Shown here: positions 17,740 to 28,908 of the stretch, piece by piece
Numbering within the stretch: the first letter of the stretch is position 1
Layout of the letters: every line of letters starts with the position of its first letter
NCBI GenBank assembly: GCA_049999805.1
Contig: JBNGIO010006258.1
Location: 178,486-242,485, forward strand
DNA from: Folioceros fuciformis
Taxonomy: Eukaryota > Anthocerotophyta > Anthocerotopsida > Anthocerotales
Direction: 5' to 3'
DNA length: 64,000 nucleotides
Program-made: the position numbers and the translations under genes
Notes under the pieces: generated by a model
What the model was told of the DNA's origin: nothing
The model's input: the letters and a program-made list of their open reading frames with translations, nothing else
Database searches by the model: none

Positions 17740-19050
17740 CTAGGCTCTATGGCTCTGTTTTAATCCATACAATGCTCGAATAAGTTTGCACACAAACGTT
17801 CGTTGATTCTCAGGCACCTCGAGACCTTCAGGTAAATCCATATAAATTTCCTCTTTTATGTAGCCATGCAGAAATGCTGACTGTACATCGAGTTGATGCA
17901 GATGATAACTAAACTTCGCTGCTAATGCCACCAGAAATCGAAATGAAGAGAGTCGAAGAACCGGCGAGAAGGTCTCACCGAAATCCTCCCCCTCTCTCTG
18001 CGAGAACCCCTTTGCCACGAGCCTAGCCTTCTTTTTATCGAAGCTCCCATCAACTCGGTATTTGGTTTTAAAAACCCATTTGCACTGAATGGGTTTGCGG
18101 CGTGGTGGGAGTGGCACTAGCTTCCATGTGCCATTCTTATGGAGTGCTGATAACTCTTTGTTTATAGCTTCAATCCATGCTGGGGCATCAGTACCTGATA
18201 TAGCTTCAGAGAAAGACTGAGGATCAGCTCCTCTCTCTGCTTCGGCAACTGCCTCTAGCATGGCTTGTTTGATAGTGTTTCGAGGTGCTGAGGTTAAGAC
18301 GAAGATATATTTATCTTTACTGACACTGCCTGTATAGTCAGGGTTAAATTCGAGAGGAGGTTCCTTCCAATCTCGGATTGCAGGTCTGTGCCGAATTGAC
18401 CGCCTTGGTTGATTATCTGATGGCCGACTCTGGTCAGCCCCCTCTGGATTCGTGTCATCAGACCCTGACGAAGGAGGCTCCATATCAGCTGGTAAGTTTT
18501 CCTCTCCTGGGGCTTCGCTATTGCTTCCATCAAGATTATAATTATCATAGTCAGGGAAAACAACGCCCGGCTGATCACCTTGCCCCTCTGGCTCCAAGGC
18601 AGGGTCTGAAGATGTATCCAGAAAGAAGTCGGTTTCGTTAAACCGGACGTTGCGGGCATAGAGAATAGTAAGACTGGTGGGGTCTAATAATTTGTAGCCC
18701 TTGGTCGTTTCGCCGTAGCCCACAAAACGAAGCTTAATTGTAAGTGAATCCCATTTGCTACGCAGATGCTTGGGGATGTGGGTGTATGCAGCACATTCGA
18801 AGGTGCGAAAGTAAGAAATGTCAGGCACACGACCAGACCACCGGTACATTGGTGTTTGCCCTGATGGTTTTTTCGGTACACGGTTCTGCATATGTACAGC
18901 GGTTGCAACTGCTTCAACCCAATATGACTTGGGCATGCTAGCCTGCGCCAGCATACTTCTAGCATGATCATTCAGATCTCTGTTGCGCTTCTCTGCTACG
19001 CCCATCTCTTGAGCAGTGAGGCGGTTGTCTAGCCGACAAGCATGCCACAA
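17740..19050 (-). pseudogene. Copia integrase C-terminus and RT first half
   Basis: The frame opens in the middle of the integrase (GVAEKRNRDLNDHARSML, KSYWVEAV, KPSGQTPMYRWSGRVPD, GYKLLDP) and runs through an acidic linker into the RT (AWIEAINKELSALHKNGTW, CKWVFKTKYRVDGS, ARLVAKGFSQREG, HQLDVQSAFLHGYIKEEIYM, ALYGLKQSHRA). A TAG then replaces the conserved Trp. The integrase catalytic core is absent. Confidence 0.9.
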
Positions 19051-19080
19051 TGTGGCACCCTGGTGAGCCTTGAGAAGGCT

Positions 19081-20047
19081 TCACCATGATACGATTGCCC
19101 GTGACACCACACTTCTGCTCATCCAGTTTCCTCTTGCGACACTCTCTCCAGAAGTGTCCTGGTTTTTTATAATAGGCACATTTTTGTGATTTCTTGTTGC
19201 TATTGCTGGATGACTAGTTGGGAGATGGACCAGCTCCAGATTCTTTGCCTGCAAACTTTCTAAACCGATTGCCCTTTTGCATGAACAGGGCACCATCTTG
19301 CCCTGTGGGGACACCAGATGAGGAGTTCATCTTTCTTGTGGTTTCATGTTGTAACATTGCCGACAAAACAGATGAGACCGTGAGGCCTACCCTGCTCTGC
19401 TGTGCTGTCACAAAAGCACCCCAGCTTTGGGGCAAGGCTGCCAGTAGTATTACTGCGGCCTGGGCTTCATCAACCACTGTCCCCTGATGTGCTAGACGGG
19501 CCTTGGACATACGAAAGGCCGTAGTGAAAGCATCAACGGTATCTGTTTCTTGCATTCTCAACTGGTAAAAGTTTTGAGTAGCAATAACCATAGATAATGT
19601 GTCTGTTGCTTGATATGCAGCTAGCAGACGATCCCAAGCTTCCTTCGCAAGAGTGATGCCATAAAGGTGGTGCATCGTTTCACTTGCAAGGCACTGCATT
19701 AGCAGTGTAAGGACCTTCTGATCTGTCTTATCCCACTCATTCATCGAACGGGTTTCCGCTGCGGTGGGAGCTTGGGCGTTTGCTGGTACAGGTCTAGTTG
19801 CTGACCCATCTACATGATCCATCCAGTCCTTGTCACGAAGAATAGATTTCACCCTCATGCTCCAGATTTCAAAATCTTTGCCTGTGAATCTATCTTTCTC
19901 CTTAAACTCAAACGTGAGATAATTGTTCACGGTGTTATGTGCCATGTTTTGATTCTGTCTTAGATCAGACTTTGGTTTCGGAAGAAGGGGATAAGGAACC
20001 TGTGGAGGTGCTGGAGGGTTCTTTTTCCTTCTTCTTGATGTTGACAT
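19081..20047 (-). pseudogene. Copia gag with zinc knuckle
   Basis: ATG at 20047. The body shows the UBN2-type gag pattern (TGKDFEIWSMRVKSIL, NEWDKTDQKVLTLLMQCL, AKEAWDRLLAAYQ, RMQETDTVDAFTTAF). A stop at 19214-19216 interrupts it. In the same frame past the stop lies a zinc knuckle reading CAYYKKPGHFWREC, in which the second Cys of the CCHC motif is Tyr. The frame then merges into the deletion joint with integrase. Confidence 0.88.
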
Positions 20048-20659
20048 ACACCTATAGGGTCAGGTTTGTGTTCACGGGTGAACTGCTACTTGATCTAAAC
20101 TTGTTGAGTTCAGGTAAGGTGTCTCCCGTGCTTTGCGATATGTAGCTGTCTCTCTCAATACACTGCTGAAAGCATACTTGATTAACGCCGTGGTTGATGT
20201 TTTCACAGGCGCATTCCAGGTGATTAAGGAAAAGCTCAAGTCTTTCAATTCTACCAAGTGCAGCACGAAGGAGATACCCCTGATGCTGGGTAAGATTTAT
20301 CAAGTGATCAAGTCTTTCGTCCGTGTTTCTTAGCTATCTAAATTCTTCCACTAACCTTCTTGATGAATGTCGCTCTGCTTTGTGCAGGCGATTCGTTTTC
20401 CTGGCTTCACAGTTATAGTCTTTGTAGGTGGTCTCAGTTGAGGATCTGGAATAGCAGCAAGTTCGATCTACTAGGCCAGGAAGGCGTTTATCCTGGCGAT
20501 CCAAATTGCTGCTGCCGGATCAGTTTCGATCTCCTATAGAGCACTGTGGGGAGATTGTTCTCCTGGCTGATTGTTTAAGAATCCAGAAGAGTGATCTCTC
20601 CCTTTGTGGAGCCATCAGGCTCTCATAATGCATTGAGTTCCCGGCATCGTCGCCTTACA

Positions 20660-20672
20660 GGCTCTGATACCA
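20660..20672 (-). other. Primer-binding site (initiator Met-tRNA type)
   Basis: Read on the minus strand the 13 bases are TGGTATCAGAGCC, directly adjacent to the end of the 5' LTR. This is the usual Copia primer-binding site complementary to initiator Met-tRNA. Confidence 0.9.
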
Positions 20673-20873
20673 AGTGAGGCGAGAAGAATCTCACGAACTC
20701 GCTCAGCAGAAGTACACACGAAAGAAGAAGTCTATTATGCACAAAGCATTACAATATGTAGGCTTGATAAGCAGTTGTAGAAAGAAGTTAAATAACTGAC
20801 TAACCTGAATAACTAGCTACTATTCACACCTAGCTAGATAATAAGAAACACTTATAAACTATGTCCTTTCTCA
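20673..20873 (-). repeat. 5' LTR of the Copia element
   Basis: About 201 bp, the direct repeat of 16146-16350. Its boundaries are set by the primer-binding site on the inner side and the target-site duplication on the outer side. Confidence 0.88.
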
Positions 20874-20878
20874 TGGCA
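20874..20878. repeat. Target-site duplication TGGCA, right copy
   Basis: Exact match to 16141-16145 on the other side of the element. Confidence 0.8.
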
Positions 20879-21104
20879 AACCTTGTCAACCTTAGCTAAC
20901 TCCAATTGAGATTTTGCTGCTAGTAGATCCTTCTCCTGAAGAACTTTCCAATCTCTAAATAAAAAACGGCCATCTCCCTATGACCTTAAGGACCACCCCT
21001 AGAGTGCCGAAGGCACCATCTAATGAGGAAAAGGAACAAAATCCAAGCATCCTCATCCCTTGGGTCCCGAAGGCAATCCAAAGGAAGACGATAAGCAAGG
21101 CAAA

Positions 21105-21150
21105 TATATGCTATATATATATAGCAACGCATATAAATATATATATATAG
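21105..21150. repeat. AT microsatellite
   Basis: Two alternating TA runs (tatatatatatag and aatatatatatatag) flank gcaacgcat. Confidence 0.85.
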
Positions 21151-21535
21151 GCGCCTAGGGAGGCGTCGGAAGAGGCAAGGACATGTAAAACGAGCATGGA
21201 AAAGAGCCAACAAGTGATCATATTGCCTTCGAAGCCACAACCAAGCCTCCAAGGCGGCCCTCGAGGATTTGTTGGAAGAGGATTGGTAGCTAGTTCAGAG
21301 GAAGAAGCAAGTTGCACTTGTGCCACCCAAGTGGTCATGTCAAAGTCCTTATGCTTGTGACTAATATGACACTTCACCCCCTTGACCTCGAAACAAAGTT
21401 AAGAACACACTAGGCAAAGGGTGTTCTTCACAGTTAAAGGCTAGGTATCACGCACCATATGATAGAGGCATGTAGAAAGTCTTGGAAAAAAATCAAAACC
21501 AAACAATTGTACTCCTCATTTTAATCCATAACCCT

Positions 21536-21905
21536 ATAATGCCCTCCATATTCTCCACTATATGCCGCTCAACCCTAAACCCATTTTGCTCCACAATGCT
21601 GATAAAACCTTAAACCCATTTTTCTCCATCATGTCGCTAAACCCTAAACCTATTCAACTTTTCCATGTCACTAAACCCTAAACCCTAAACCCATGTCGCT
21701 AAACCCTAAACCCATTCAGCTCTGCCATGCTGCTGAACCCTACACCAATTCTCCTCCACCATGCCCCTCTATTTTGTTGCTGTCATGGTGTTAAACTGTA
21801 AATCCCTATTGCTCTGCCATGCCACTAAACCCTAATCTCATTCTGCTCTACCATTTTGCTAATCCCCAATCTCATTCCGCTTTACTATGCCCCTAACCCT
21901 AAACC
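21536..21905. repeat. Interstitial telomere-like CCCTAAA array
   Basis: Plant telomere units (ccctaaa) recur many times, from isolated units to short runs such as taaaccctaaaccctaaacc near 21674. They are embedded in longer degenerate units of the type ctaaacccatt(c/t)tgctcc(a/t)ccatg(c/t)c. Units decay towards the 21905 end. It is interstitial, with unique sequence on both sides. Confidence 0.8.
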
Positions 21906-22150
21906 TTAATTGCTTGCTCCATCATGTTCGTATACCATTTTTATCTATTATACCATTCCCACATATCTCTACACCACTTATACTATTTTCATATTGCTCC
22001 TCTAGTATACCATCGCATCGTCATTTCCCTTTGCCTCTCTTAAGCCCATGCTTTACAACACTTCTGCGTATATGACCACATTGTTGCTTCGTAGAGCATC
22101 ACACCATACCGCTCCACCATAATACACCACACCACCGAAATGCTTCACTT

Positions 22151-22374
22151 CAGCGTAGCACGTCACACTACCATAATACTCTACTCTTTCTATAGCACTC
22201 CTACGTATACCCCTATACTGCTCGACAGTAACACGCCACACCACCATAGCACTCTACTAACTCTATAACTCTCTTACATATACCCCTATATCACTCCACC
22301 GCAGCACGTCACACCCATCGTAGCGCTCCACTCACTCTATAGCACTCATACACATACGTGCACACTGCTCCATT
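22151..22374. repeat. About 75-bp tandem repeat, three copies
   Basis: Three diverged units start near 22151, 22226 and 22300. They share the order cagca(c)gtcacac, catagc(a/g)ct, ctactc and tatagcactc(c/a)ta, then a short AC-rich tail. Confidence 0.7.
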
Positions 22375-22469
22375 GACGAAGATGTTTGAAGCTTTTTTTT
22401 TTTTTTTCTCTTTCATTTCCCTAGAATAGAGAGATTGACTATATTATCCTTGGAAAATAAGAAAGAATT

Positions 22470-22745
22470 ATGTTTATAGAGAGGCTTAAATTGTAGAATT
22501 AAAGATTGTCTATATACCTAGAATAAAGTAAAGGATTATGTTTTTAGAGAAGGCTTAAAGTGTGGAATTGAAAATTGCCTACATCCTTAGAATTAAAGAT
22601 CCATAGAATTAGAGTAAAGATGATTTCTAGAGAAGGCTTTAAGTGCACCTCTAGAATAAAGTAAAGCACTATGTTCCAGAGAAGCCTTAAAGATAGAGTA
22701 AAGGACTAGAGGAGGCTTAAATTATTTTTCGTAGAATAAAATTCA
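22470..22745. repeat. Degenerate repeat with GAGAAGGCTTAAA core
   Basis: Four to five diverged copies of tagaataaagtaaaggatta(t) followed by agagaaggcttaaa recur at roughly 60-80-base spacing. Copies vary in length, so boundaries are approximate. Confidence 0.6.
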
Positions 22746-23298
22746 GATTATGGTAACTCATGTTATAAGGGGAAACAACTATTGAGCAAGCCTACTATGT
22801 ATAGAATAGAAAATCTTCGAATATGATATGAATGAAAAGATAGAATGAAACCAAACCCATGCTTTAAATCTGACAAAGGATATCGAAAGAAAACTTCATC
22901 CTCTTCAGGGGCATTAATGGTTCCACACAGCCTCACTCCCCAGAGGATGGAAGCCAACTTGCTTCCAATCCTTACTTTTGAACTTGCGCAGCGTGGCCAC
23001 TCTTGTTTCTTCGGCCGATAATAATATGTGCTTCCATATTTACCACAACAAAGATTTAATTGCCATTGATTCGTTCCCTTTATAAACTACCACCGTCCGG
23101 TTGAGCCAAAGGCCGAAGAGATAAGAATACCACAACAAATCCCACCAATGTTGTTGAAAGAGCAGTTTGTCCTTAGTTTCATCAAGGCCAAGAAGGGTGG
23201 TCTATTCCTTGATTAGGACATTGGTCTCCGAAAAGAGCCATGACTACCATTACCTGATCTAGTATTGTTCTCTCATTGCTATAAGAGAGCATCACCAA

Positions 23299-23588
23299 GG
23301 ATTAGAGCATGAATTCATTCTAGGCTGGGTGGCCTCTACTGATGGCTTTCCCAAAAGACTAGAGTATGAAGTCATTTTTAGGTTGGGTAGTCTTTATCGA
23401 TGGCTTTTCCAAAAGACTAGAGTATGAAGTCATTTTTAGGTTGGGTGGTCTTTATCAATGGCTTTTCCAAAGGAGAAGAGCATGAAGTGATTTTTAGGTT
23501 GGGTGGCCTCTACCGATGCCTTTCCCAAAGGACTAGAGCATGAATTCATTTCTAGGTTGAGTGGCCTCTATTGATGGCTTACCCTAAT
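23299..23588. repeat. 58-bp minisatellite, five copies
   Basis: Five tandem units, each beginning g(g/a)a(c/t)tagagcatgaa and containing tttttaggttgggtgg, then ctatcgatggctt and tcccaaa. The middle units are the most alike. Confidence 0.85.
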
Positions 23589-24453
23589 AGAGCACTACTC
23601 AATCGATGTTCTAGAAAAACAAAGAAGTGTCATAAACATAATGATTCGCTAAAGGAAGTGTTGCCTTCAAACTTGTAAAATGTTATGTAACACCTAATTA
23701 TTCATCTTGTCAATGAGGTTTTGGCTCATAAACCCGCGCACTATAGGTTGATATACACTGAGTGGTAAATGCAAGTTTTGAAAGCCCATGTGAGAAATTG
23801 TGCACGACTTGAAGGCAATATGGTCACTTTACAAAGTTATCATTCTTAGGTGCATTGTGCTTATGTAGTCTACGACATATAACATAGATTCCATTGTTAT
23901 GAGTCATGCCCATTTTACATGGAAGATAGGAAGAATTTACTACTTACATTTCTCGTAGATAAAGTCCATGTATTTTCCATCCCATGTCTTAAGTGTTTGC
24001 TTCACTAAGCGTACAAGCTTGTTAGCAAATTGGTGTATGTTGGTAACGAAATTCAATTTTTCATAAACACGGTGGATGCACTTGATAAGGTTGACCTATG
24101 TTGGGATACTTGCGGGATACTAGTGAGACCGCTATTAGATACCACCACCTATGTGCAAAACTTGAAAAGGTATTTAGTGTAGAGCAAACAAGGGTGGACC
24201 GTGTCGTCGAGGCGGAGGAGTGAACTTGGTGACTAAGAGGACCTAAAAGAGTTCATGCGTGACTCATATGAACTTGAGGGAGTTGCAATTGTGGGTGGAT
24301 TGCACCATTTAGGGTACGTAAGGAAGGAAAAAGTTTATTTCCTTCCAAATTAATCAGCAATAGTGCATTCCCCTTGTAAAAGAAATGAAACGTTCATGAT
24401 AATGGAAAAATGAGCACAACCAAAAGTCTCAACTATTGGCGTCACCGATAAGG

Positions 24454-24539
24454 ACAAGGCCATTGAGACATGCTAAGATTGGATAGCCCCTTTGGAACAA
24501 GGCCATTGAGACATGCCAAGATTGGATAGCCCCTTTGCT
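24454..24539. repeat. 43-bp tandem duplication
   Basis: Two almost identical units (acaaggccattgagacatgc then aagattggatagcccctttg) start at 24454 and 24497 and differ at about one base in the core. Related tagcccctttaaggcatt fragments follow near 24620-24670. Confidence 0.85.
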
Positions 24540-26188
24540 TTCTTCTCGCATCGACTCGAGTGATGTTATTTTGCAAAGCATGCACCATAGTTCCTTGGCA
24601 AATTCATGTGAGGGTCAGTTAGCCCCTTTAAGGCATTGTCGTGTTGACTTAGCCCCTTGAAGGCATTATCCTGTTGATTGCAATTGTGTTGGTGGGGACA
24701 TGTTTATGTGTCTAGACATTGACATGGATGAATTAGACACTTTGCAAACCAAATTGGAAATGAGGTATCAGTGTCTATAGTGCTAGGTTTGTATATAGCA
24801 TGGGCAATTTGCTCGAGGAAATTTGAATGAAGGCTTGATGGTGTAGCAAATTCTCAAGGGACGCATCACGCAAGGAGAAGCACAAAAAATATAAGGACCA
24901 ATCTAAACCATATGGTGAGGTGCTAATTCTTTGGCATGTGAAACCAACATTGACTCATGGGATAGATTATAGGATTAAGCCCCCTACGATGTTCTTCCTC
25001 CACTCGTCACGACTCAACAAGTCGGGTATGGAACAACACCATGATTGGCCTCAAGGAAACCCTTGGGGTGGCCAACGTCTCCTCATGGCCTTGGCTATCC
25101 AATAAGCCACAAGGTGAAGTGACTCTAAACAATCCAGTTGTCTGTTCGTCACCAGGGAGGGTAATATGCATGCTCAAGTCAAACTCATGAGGATTGCATG
25201 CCTCTTTTGTAGCCATCTAAAGATGGTTCTAACATGATGGATTGGCAACACAAACTCCTTCCTAATGGTGTCCACCTCTTTGCAACAATGCTCTACCTTG
25301 TTCCATAAGTGCCTAACTAGTGACAAACCTTACCGACTAACCTTTCTAAATATCTAAGAGCGAGATACTATATATTCCAAGGCCCAAAGTTGACATAAAC
25401 CTTGCAAGAGTAAGCCTAACTCATCATCCATACAAGAGAGCTTAGTTGGGTAATAAATCTCCTCACCTTGGGATAGCTGCTAGCCATATCAACCGGAATA
25501 GCAGGGAGCAACCACTTTCGTCCAACGAGGGCCTCTGAGCGAGGATGCTATCCAAGGTTCATCGACCCTGCGCAACTACGAAAGTGTAATCTACGATAAA
25601 GTGAAGAACTATTAGCTTTCAGATAAAATAATAAAATACTTGATTTCAGGCGCGCCCCATGCTCTTTGTGAAATAAAATTGGTAAACGTTACGGTAGATC
25701 TAGATATGGTTTCGCAGACGGTGGACCGCGGTATGGGAAGATTTCCAGCAAGTAAGGAGAACTTTATGGATGGTCAATGCGCTGTCGTCGGTCTGCATTT
25801 TGCCCGGCTTTGCCATCGCTACTGGCAAGGTTCTGGAGGATGTTGGACACAGTGGCAGGAGGTATGTGATTGACCAAAGTCGAATTAGGGCAAGGCCTGT
25901 GGATGCCTCGCAGGGGGCGTGTGACGTGCGCGTGTGGGCACATGTGTTCACGACGGACTCCACTGCCTCCCTGAACGGCTTGCGCTCTCTATATGTGACG
26001 TCTTGGTCGATATACTTCTCGGCGGTCACACTTTGAGCCTCGTTGAGCCTCGCATCGCATCGTCTGGTTACTGCCTTTTGTCTGCCGGATTTCCTTTCCC
26101 GATTCCTCCTGCTCTTGCACATCGCGTACTTGCGGATTCCGCAGAGGACTGAGTGTCCAGGCATTCGGCCATACCCGGGAGCGGAGCG

Positions 26189-27715
26189 ATGGCGGTGGAA
26201 CGGCAGCTCGGAAGCTGCCTTCCGGCCCTAGCGGTGGCTGTTCTGCTGCTCCTGGCTGCCTCGTACGGGGAAGCTGGCCATGTGAAGAAGTATTTGGCTC
26301 CCGCTTTGCGCTTTGATTTCTACGACCAAAGCTGCCCGCAGCTCGGGAAGATTGTGGAGGAGACGATTGCGTATTACACCAGTTTGGATGACACCACTCC
26401 GTCTCCGCTCATGCGCCTGTTTTTTCACGATTGCTTCGTTCAGGTAGAGCCTAGTTCTGCGGTCGTCTCGGATCTGTGTTCTGTGGGTGGTTTGATGATG
26501 ACGAGTGTCGATCCGGCGGGGAGGTGTGAGCTATCGGTTAGTGATCGAGATTGGTGCGTTGGTGTGGCTGGCAGGGGTGCGATGCTTCGGTTTTGTTGAA
26601 CTCTACTAGAAAGAACAAAGCGGAGAAGGACGCAGACATCAATTTCAGTATTGGCAATTTCTTCGTTATTGATGACATCAAGGCGAAGCTTGAGAAAGTG
26701 TGTCCGGACACAGTCTCGTGTACAGACATTCTTGCTGCGGTTGCCGTCTACTCCATCAAGCAGGTGAGTGCCAGTTCGCGGCGCTGGTTCGGAACATGTT
26801 TGAATCAAAGGAGGGATCTTTGCAGAATAGGTACAGGATATCCTGATATTGTAAATTGATGCTAGGTACACTGTCCAGCAAGCTGACATGAACGTCTGAG
26901 CTTCGTGCTATGCTTGTAAGGTGATTTAATGCAAGTGTTCTTCTTCAGGCGGGAGGGCCGCTGTTCCCCATCGAATATGGCCGGCGCGATGCGCTTCTTT
27001 CATACGCGCAGAGTGCTGACACATTGTTGCCGGCTTTCCACCTCAATGTGTCTGGCTTGTTGGAAAATTTCGAGAACGTTGGGCTTGACCTGACGGATCT
27101 GGTGGCTCTCTCCGGTACCTGTTCTGACTCTCAAGTGGACCTGGTTATCTTTCTACGTACTCCTGTTACCAGAGAGGGATCAATTGGCGAGAAATGCTGA
27201 CGTTTCTCAAGACTGACAGTTTACGGACCGCTTCTGCAGGGGCGCACACCATTGGACAGGGTCACTGCTCCAGCGTGGCGGACAGGATTTATCCCAAGGT
27301 CGACTCGTCCTATCACGGAGGATTGGGGCAAGAGCTTCTGGCCAACTGCACCGACAATGGCGCCCTGACTAGTCCCGATTTCGACCCAGACGTGCAGTAT
27401 TTTCTGGATCAAGTGACGAGCCTTGTTTTTGACAATCAGTACTTCAAGAATTTGGAGTACGGGCTAGGCGTTCTCTCCTCCGACCACGTTCTCTTCACCG
27501 ATCCCAGGACCAGGAAGCTGGTGAAGCTGTTCGCGAAACGGCAGGATAAATTCTTCAAGCAGTTCGGGATCTCGTTACGGAAAATGGGCAAAATCAACGT
27601 GCTCACAGGCACTCAAGGCCAGATCAGGAAGCAGTGCTGGGTGAGGAATTCCAACAATCAGGACCCGGCGTTTGATCCCCTGTCTCTGGACTTCACCGAC
27701 TCCACGGATCCTTAA
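26189..27715 (+). CDS. Class III secretory peroxidase
   Basis: A heme peroxidase of the plant secretory class, using H2O2 to oxidise phenolics in the cell wall or vacuole. Four exons can be read: 26189-26443, 26575-26763, 26949-27114 and 27240-27715, giving 361 codons before the stop. The N-terminus is a signal peptide (LAVAVLLLLAASYGEAGH). The distal heme motif is LMRLFFHDCFVQ, with the intron directly after Gln and GCDASVLL following; then DTVSCTDILA, GRRDA and the proximal motif LVALSGAHTIGQGHC, again split by an intron at Gly. The C-terminal Cys lies in RKQCWV. The paired Cys residues typical of the class appear present. The usual AARDAV after DILA reads AAVAVY, losing the Arg-Asp pair. 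Length and intron positions fit the family. Confidence 0.92.
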
Positions 27716-28908
27716 ACTCGCACAGCCGGCCGGCTCTTTGCTGCAATTCCATTGTAATGTAATGTATGTATCTATTTTTATCAGCATGTAGCGGAGAGCA
27801 AAATCCGTCTCTGCAGGCTGCACGTGAGCCTCTTAATAGTATTCTATTATTGGGAGGAAAGCCTGCCAAGCAAGGCATCTACTCTTGAAGTGTGTCAGAC
27901 TCCGACCCCCCGCCACTGTTTGCAAGTTTTTGAAATCTCCGGATTTTTGTATGGCACTGTCTTCAGTGTGAGCGATGACGACGGAAAAGAAGAACGAGGA
28001 AAATGCGTGTGCTTTTACAATTGGCATCGAGCGCAAGCCTTTAGAGATTTCCTGGCACGTCGGAAACGAGCCTGTGTCAGGCCGTCAGGCTGTCTGAGAA
28101 TCCGTGTCTTATCCAGTAAGTCAGACAAAAAACAAAATTGTCCAGCTTCCGGCTCCGGGTTCCGCCTAGTGAAACATCACTTCTCTCATTATTTGTTTTC
28201 AAGTGATTTTCGGAGAGTTCCATATTACCCGCATTGATGGTTCTTCTTCTTGGAATATTACCACGGTATCTACTCAGTTGCGCGCAGCAAGACTTTTTGT
28301 GGCAGAAGGCATGTCGCCCATGACCCTAAGTAAAAAAAAGCATACCACTCACATTCTACCATCGCCACAAGAATCTGCCCCTGAAAGTCAGCTCTTCTCA
28401 AGAGACCATAGACGGCCCACTCCCAATACGTGTGAATGGTAGGCACCGCCGAGTTCCCATCGCTGAAACGATACTGCGCTTAATTCACGAAAATAATCCG
28501 TCCTTTAATAGAATTGAAGAGGATTTTGCTTTGCTGTAGCAGTTGGAGGCATGTCAAATCGGCGAGCTCCAGCCAGAGAGCTTGTCAGGCTGAGAAGGGC
28601 AAGCGGGAATAGGAGCCTTTGATACGTAGAAGATGGCGGGAAAGGAGATATCGGATCCACTAGAAAAAGAGGTACATATGACTCATGCACGAGCTCGTAC
28701 ATCGGTGGAATATACAAACAAGGTGTGAATGCTTGTTCAGTCCTTTGGGAGTGCTTTGATGTGGGAAACAAAGAAAGCCCACAGCCCATTTACTGTGACG
28801 AACCCCACACAAAGCTTAGCTTCTCAGCAGCATGGAAGCTGAAACTGAAGCTGGGGCTACTGTGATCACGTATGCACACATGTACACGCATTGGAGGGAT
28901 GTGGTTCG
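27716..28908. other. Convergent 3' regions of peroxidase and CHIL genes
   Basis: No gene is supported. The peroxidase (+) and CHIL (-) genes converge here, so 3' untranslated sequence is expected at both ends. A short Ser/Pro/Leu-rich frame at 28505-28789 (-) has no recognisable domain. Confidence 0.5.

Larger units (their letters stand above)
16146..20873 (-). mobile_element. Ty1/Copia LTR retrotransposon, internally deleted
   Basis: An element of about 4.7 kb on the minus strand with two LTRs (20673-20873 as 5', 16146-16350 as 3'), a 5-bp target-site duplication, a primer-binding site next to the 5' LTR and a purine-rich tract (aacagaggggg) next to the 3' LTR. Internal order is gag, zinc knuckle, end of integrase, reverse transcriptase, RNase H; this Copia order (integrase before RT) identifies the superfamily. 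Protease and most of the integrase core are missing between about 19110 and 19050. A stop after the gag body, a frameshift near the RT YVDD block and stops at 17740 and 17060 further inactivate it. The LTRs are about 95% alike by eye, so the insertion is fairly recent but not new. Confidence 0.9.
20879..26188. other. Gene-poor, AT-rich, repeat-filled region
   Basis: No gene is recognised in this 5.3-kb interval. It carries several unrelated tandem-repeat arrays (listed separately), an AT dinucleotide run and a poly-T run near 22387. Composition is clearly more AT-rich than the flanking genes, suggesting a small heterochromatin-like island next to the retrotransposon. Confidence 0.6.

Noticed and set aside
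21536-21905. True chromosome end
   Set aside because: Genes and unique DNA continue on both sides and the telomere units are degenerate, so it is interstitial.
25700-26164. 154-codon minus-strand frame upstream of the peroxidase
   Set aside because: No recognisable motif; it overlaps the probable peroxidase promoter.
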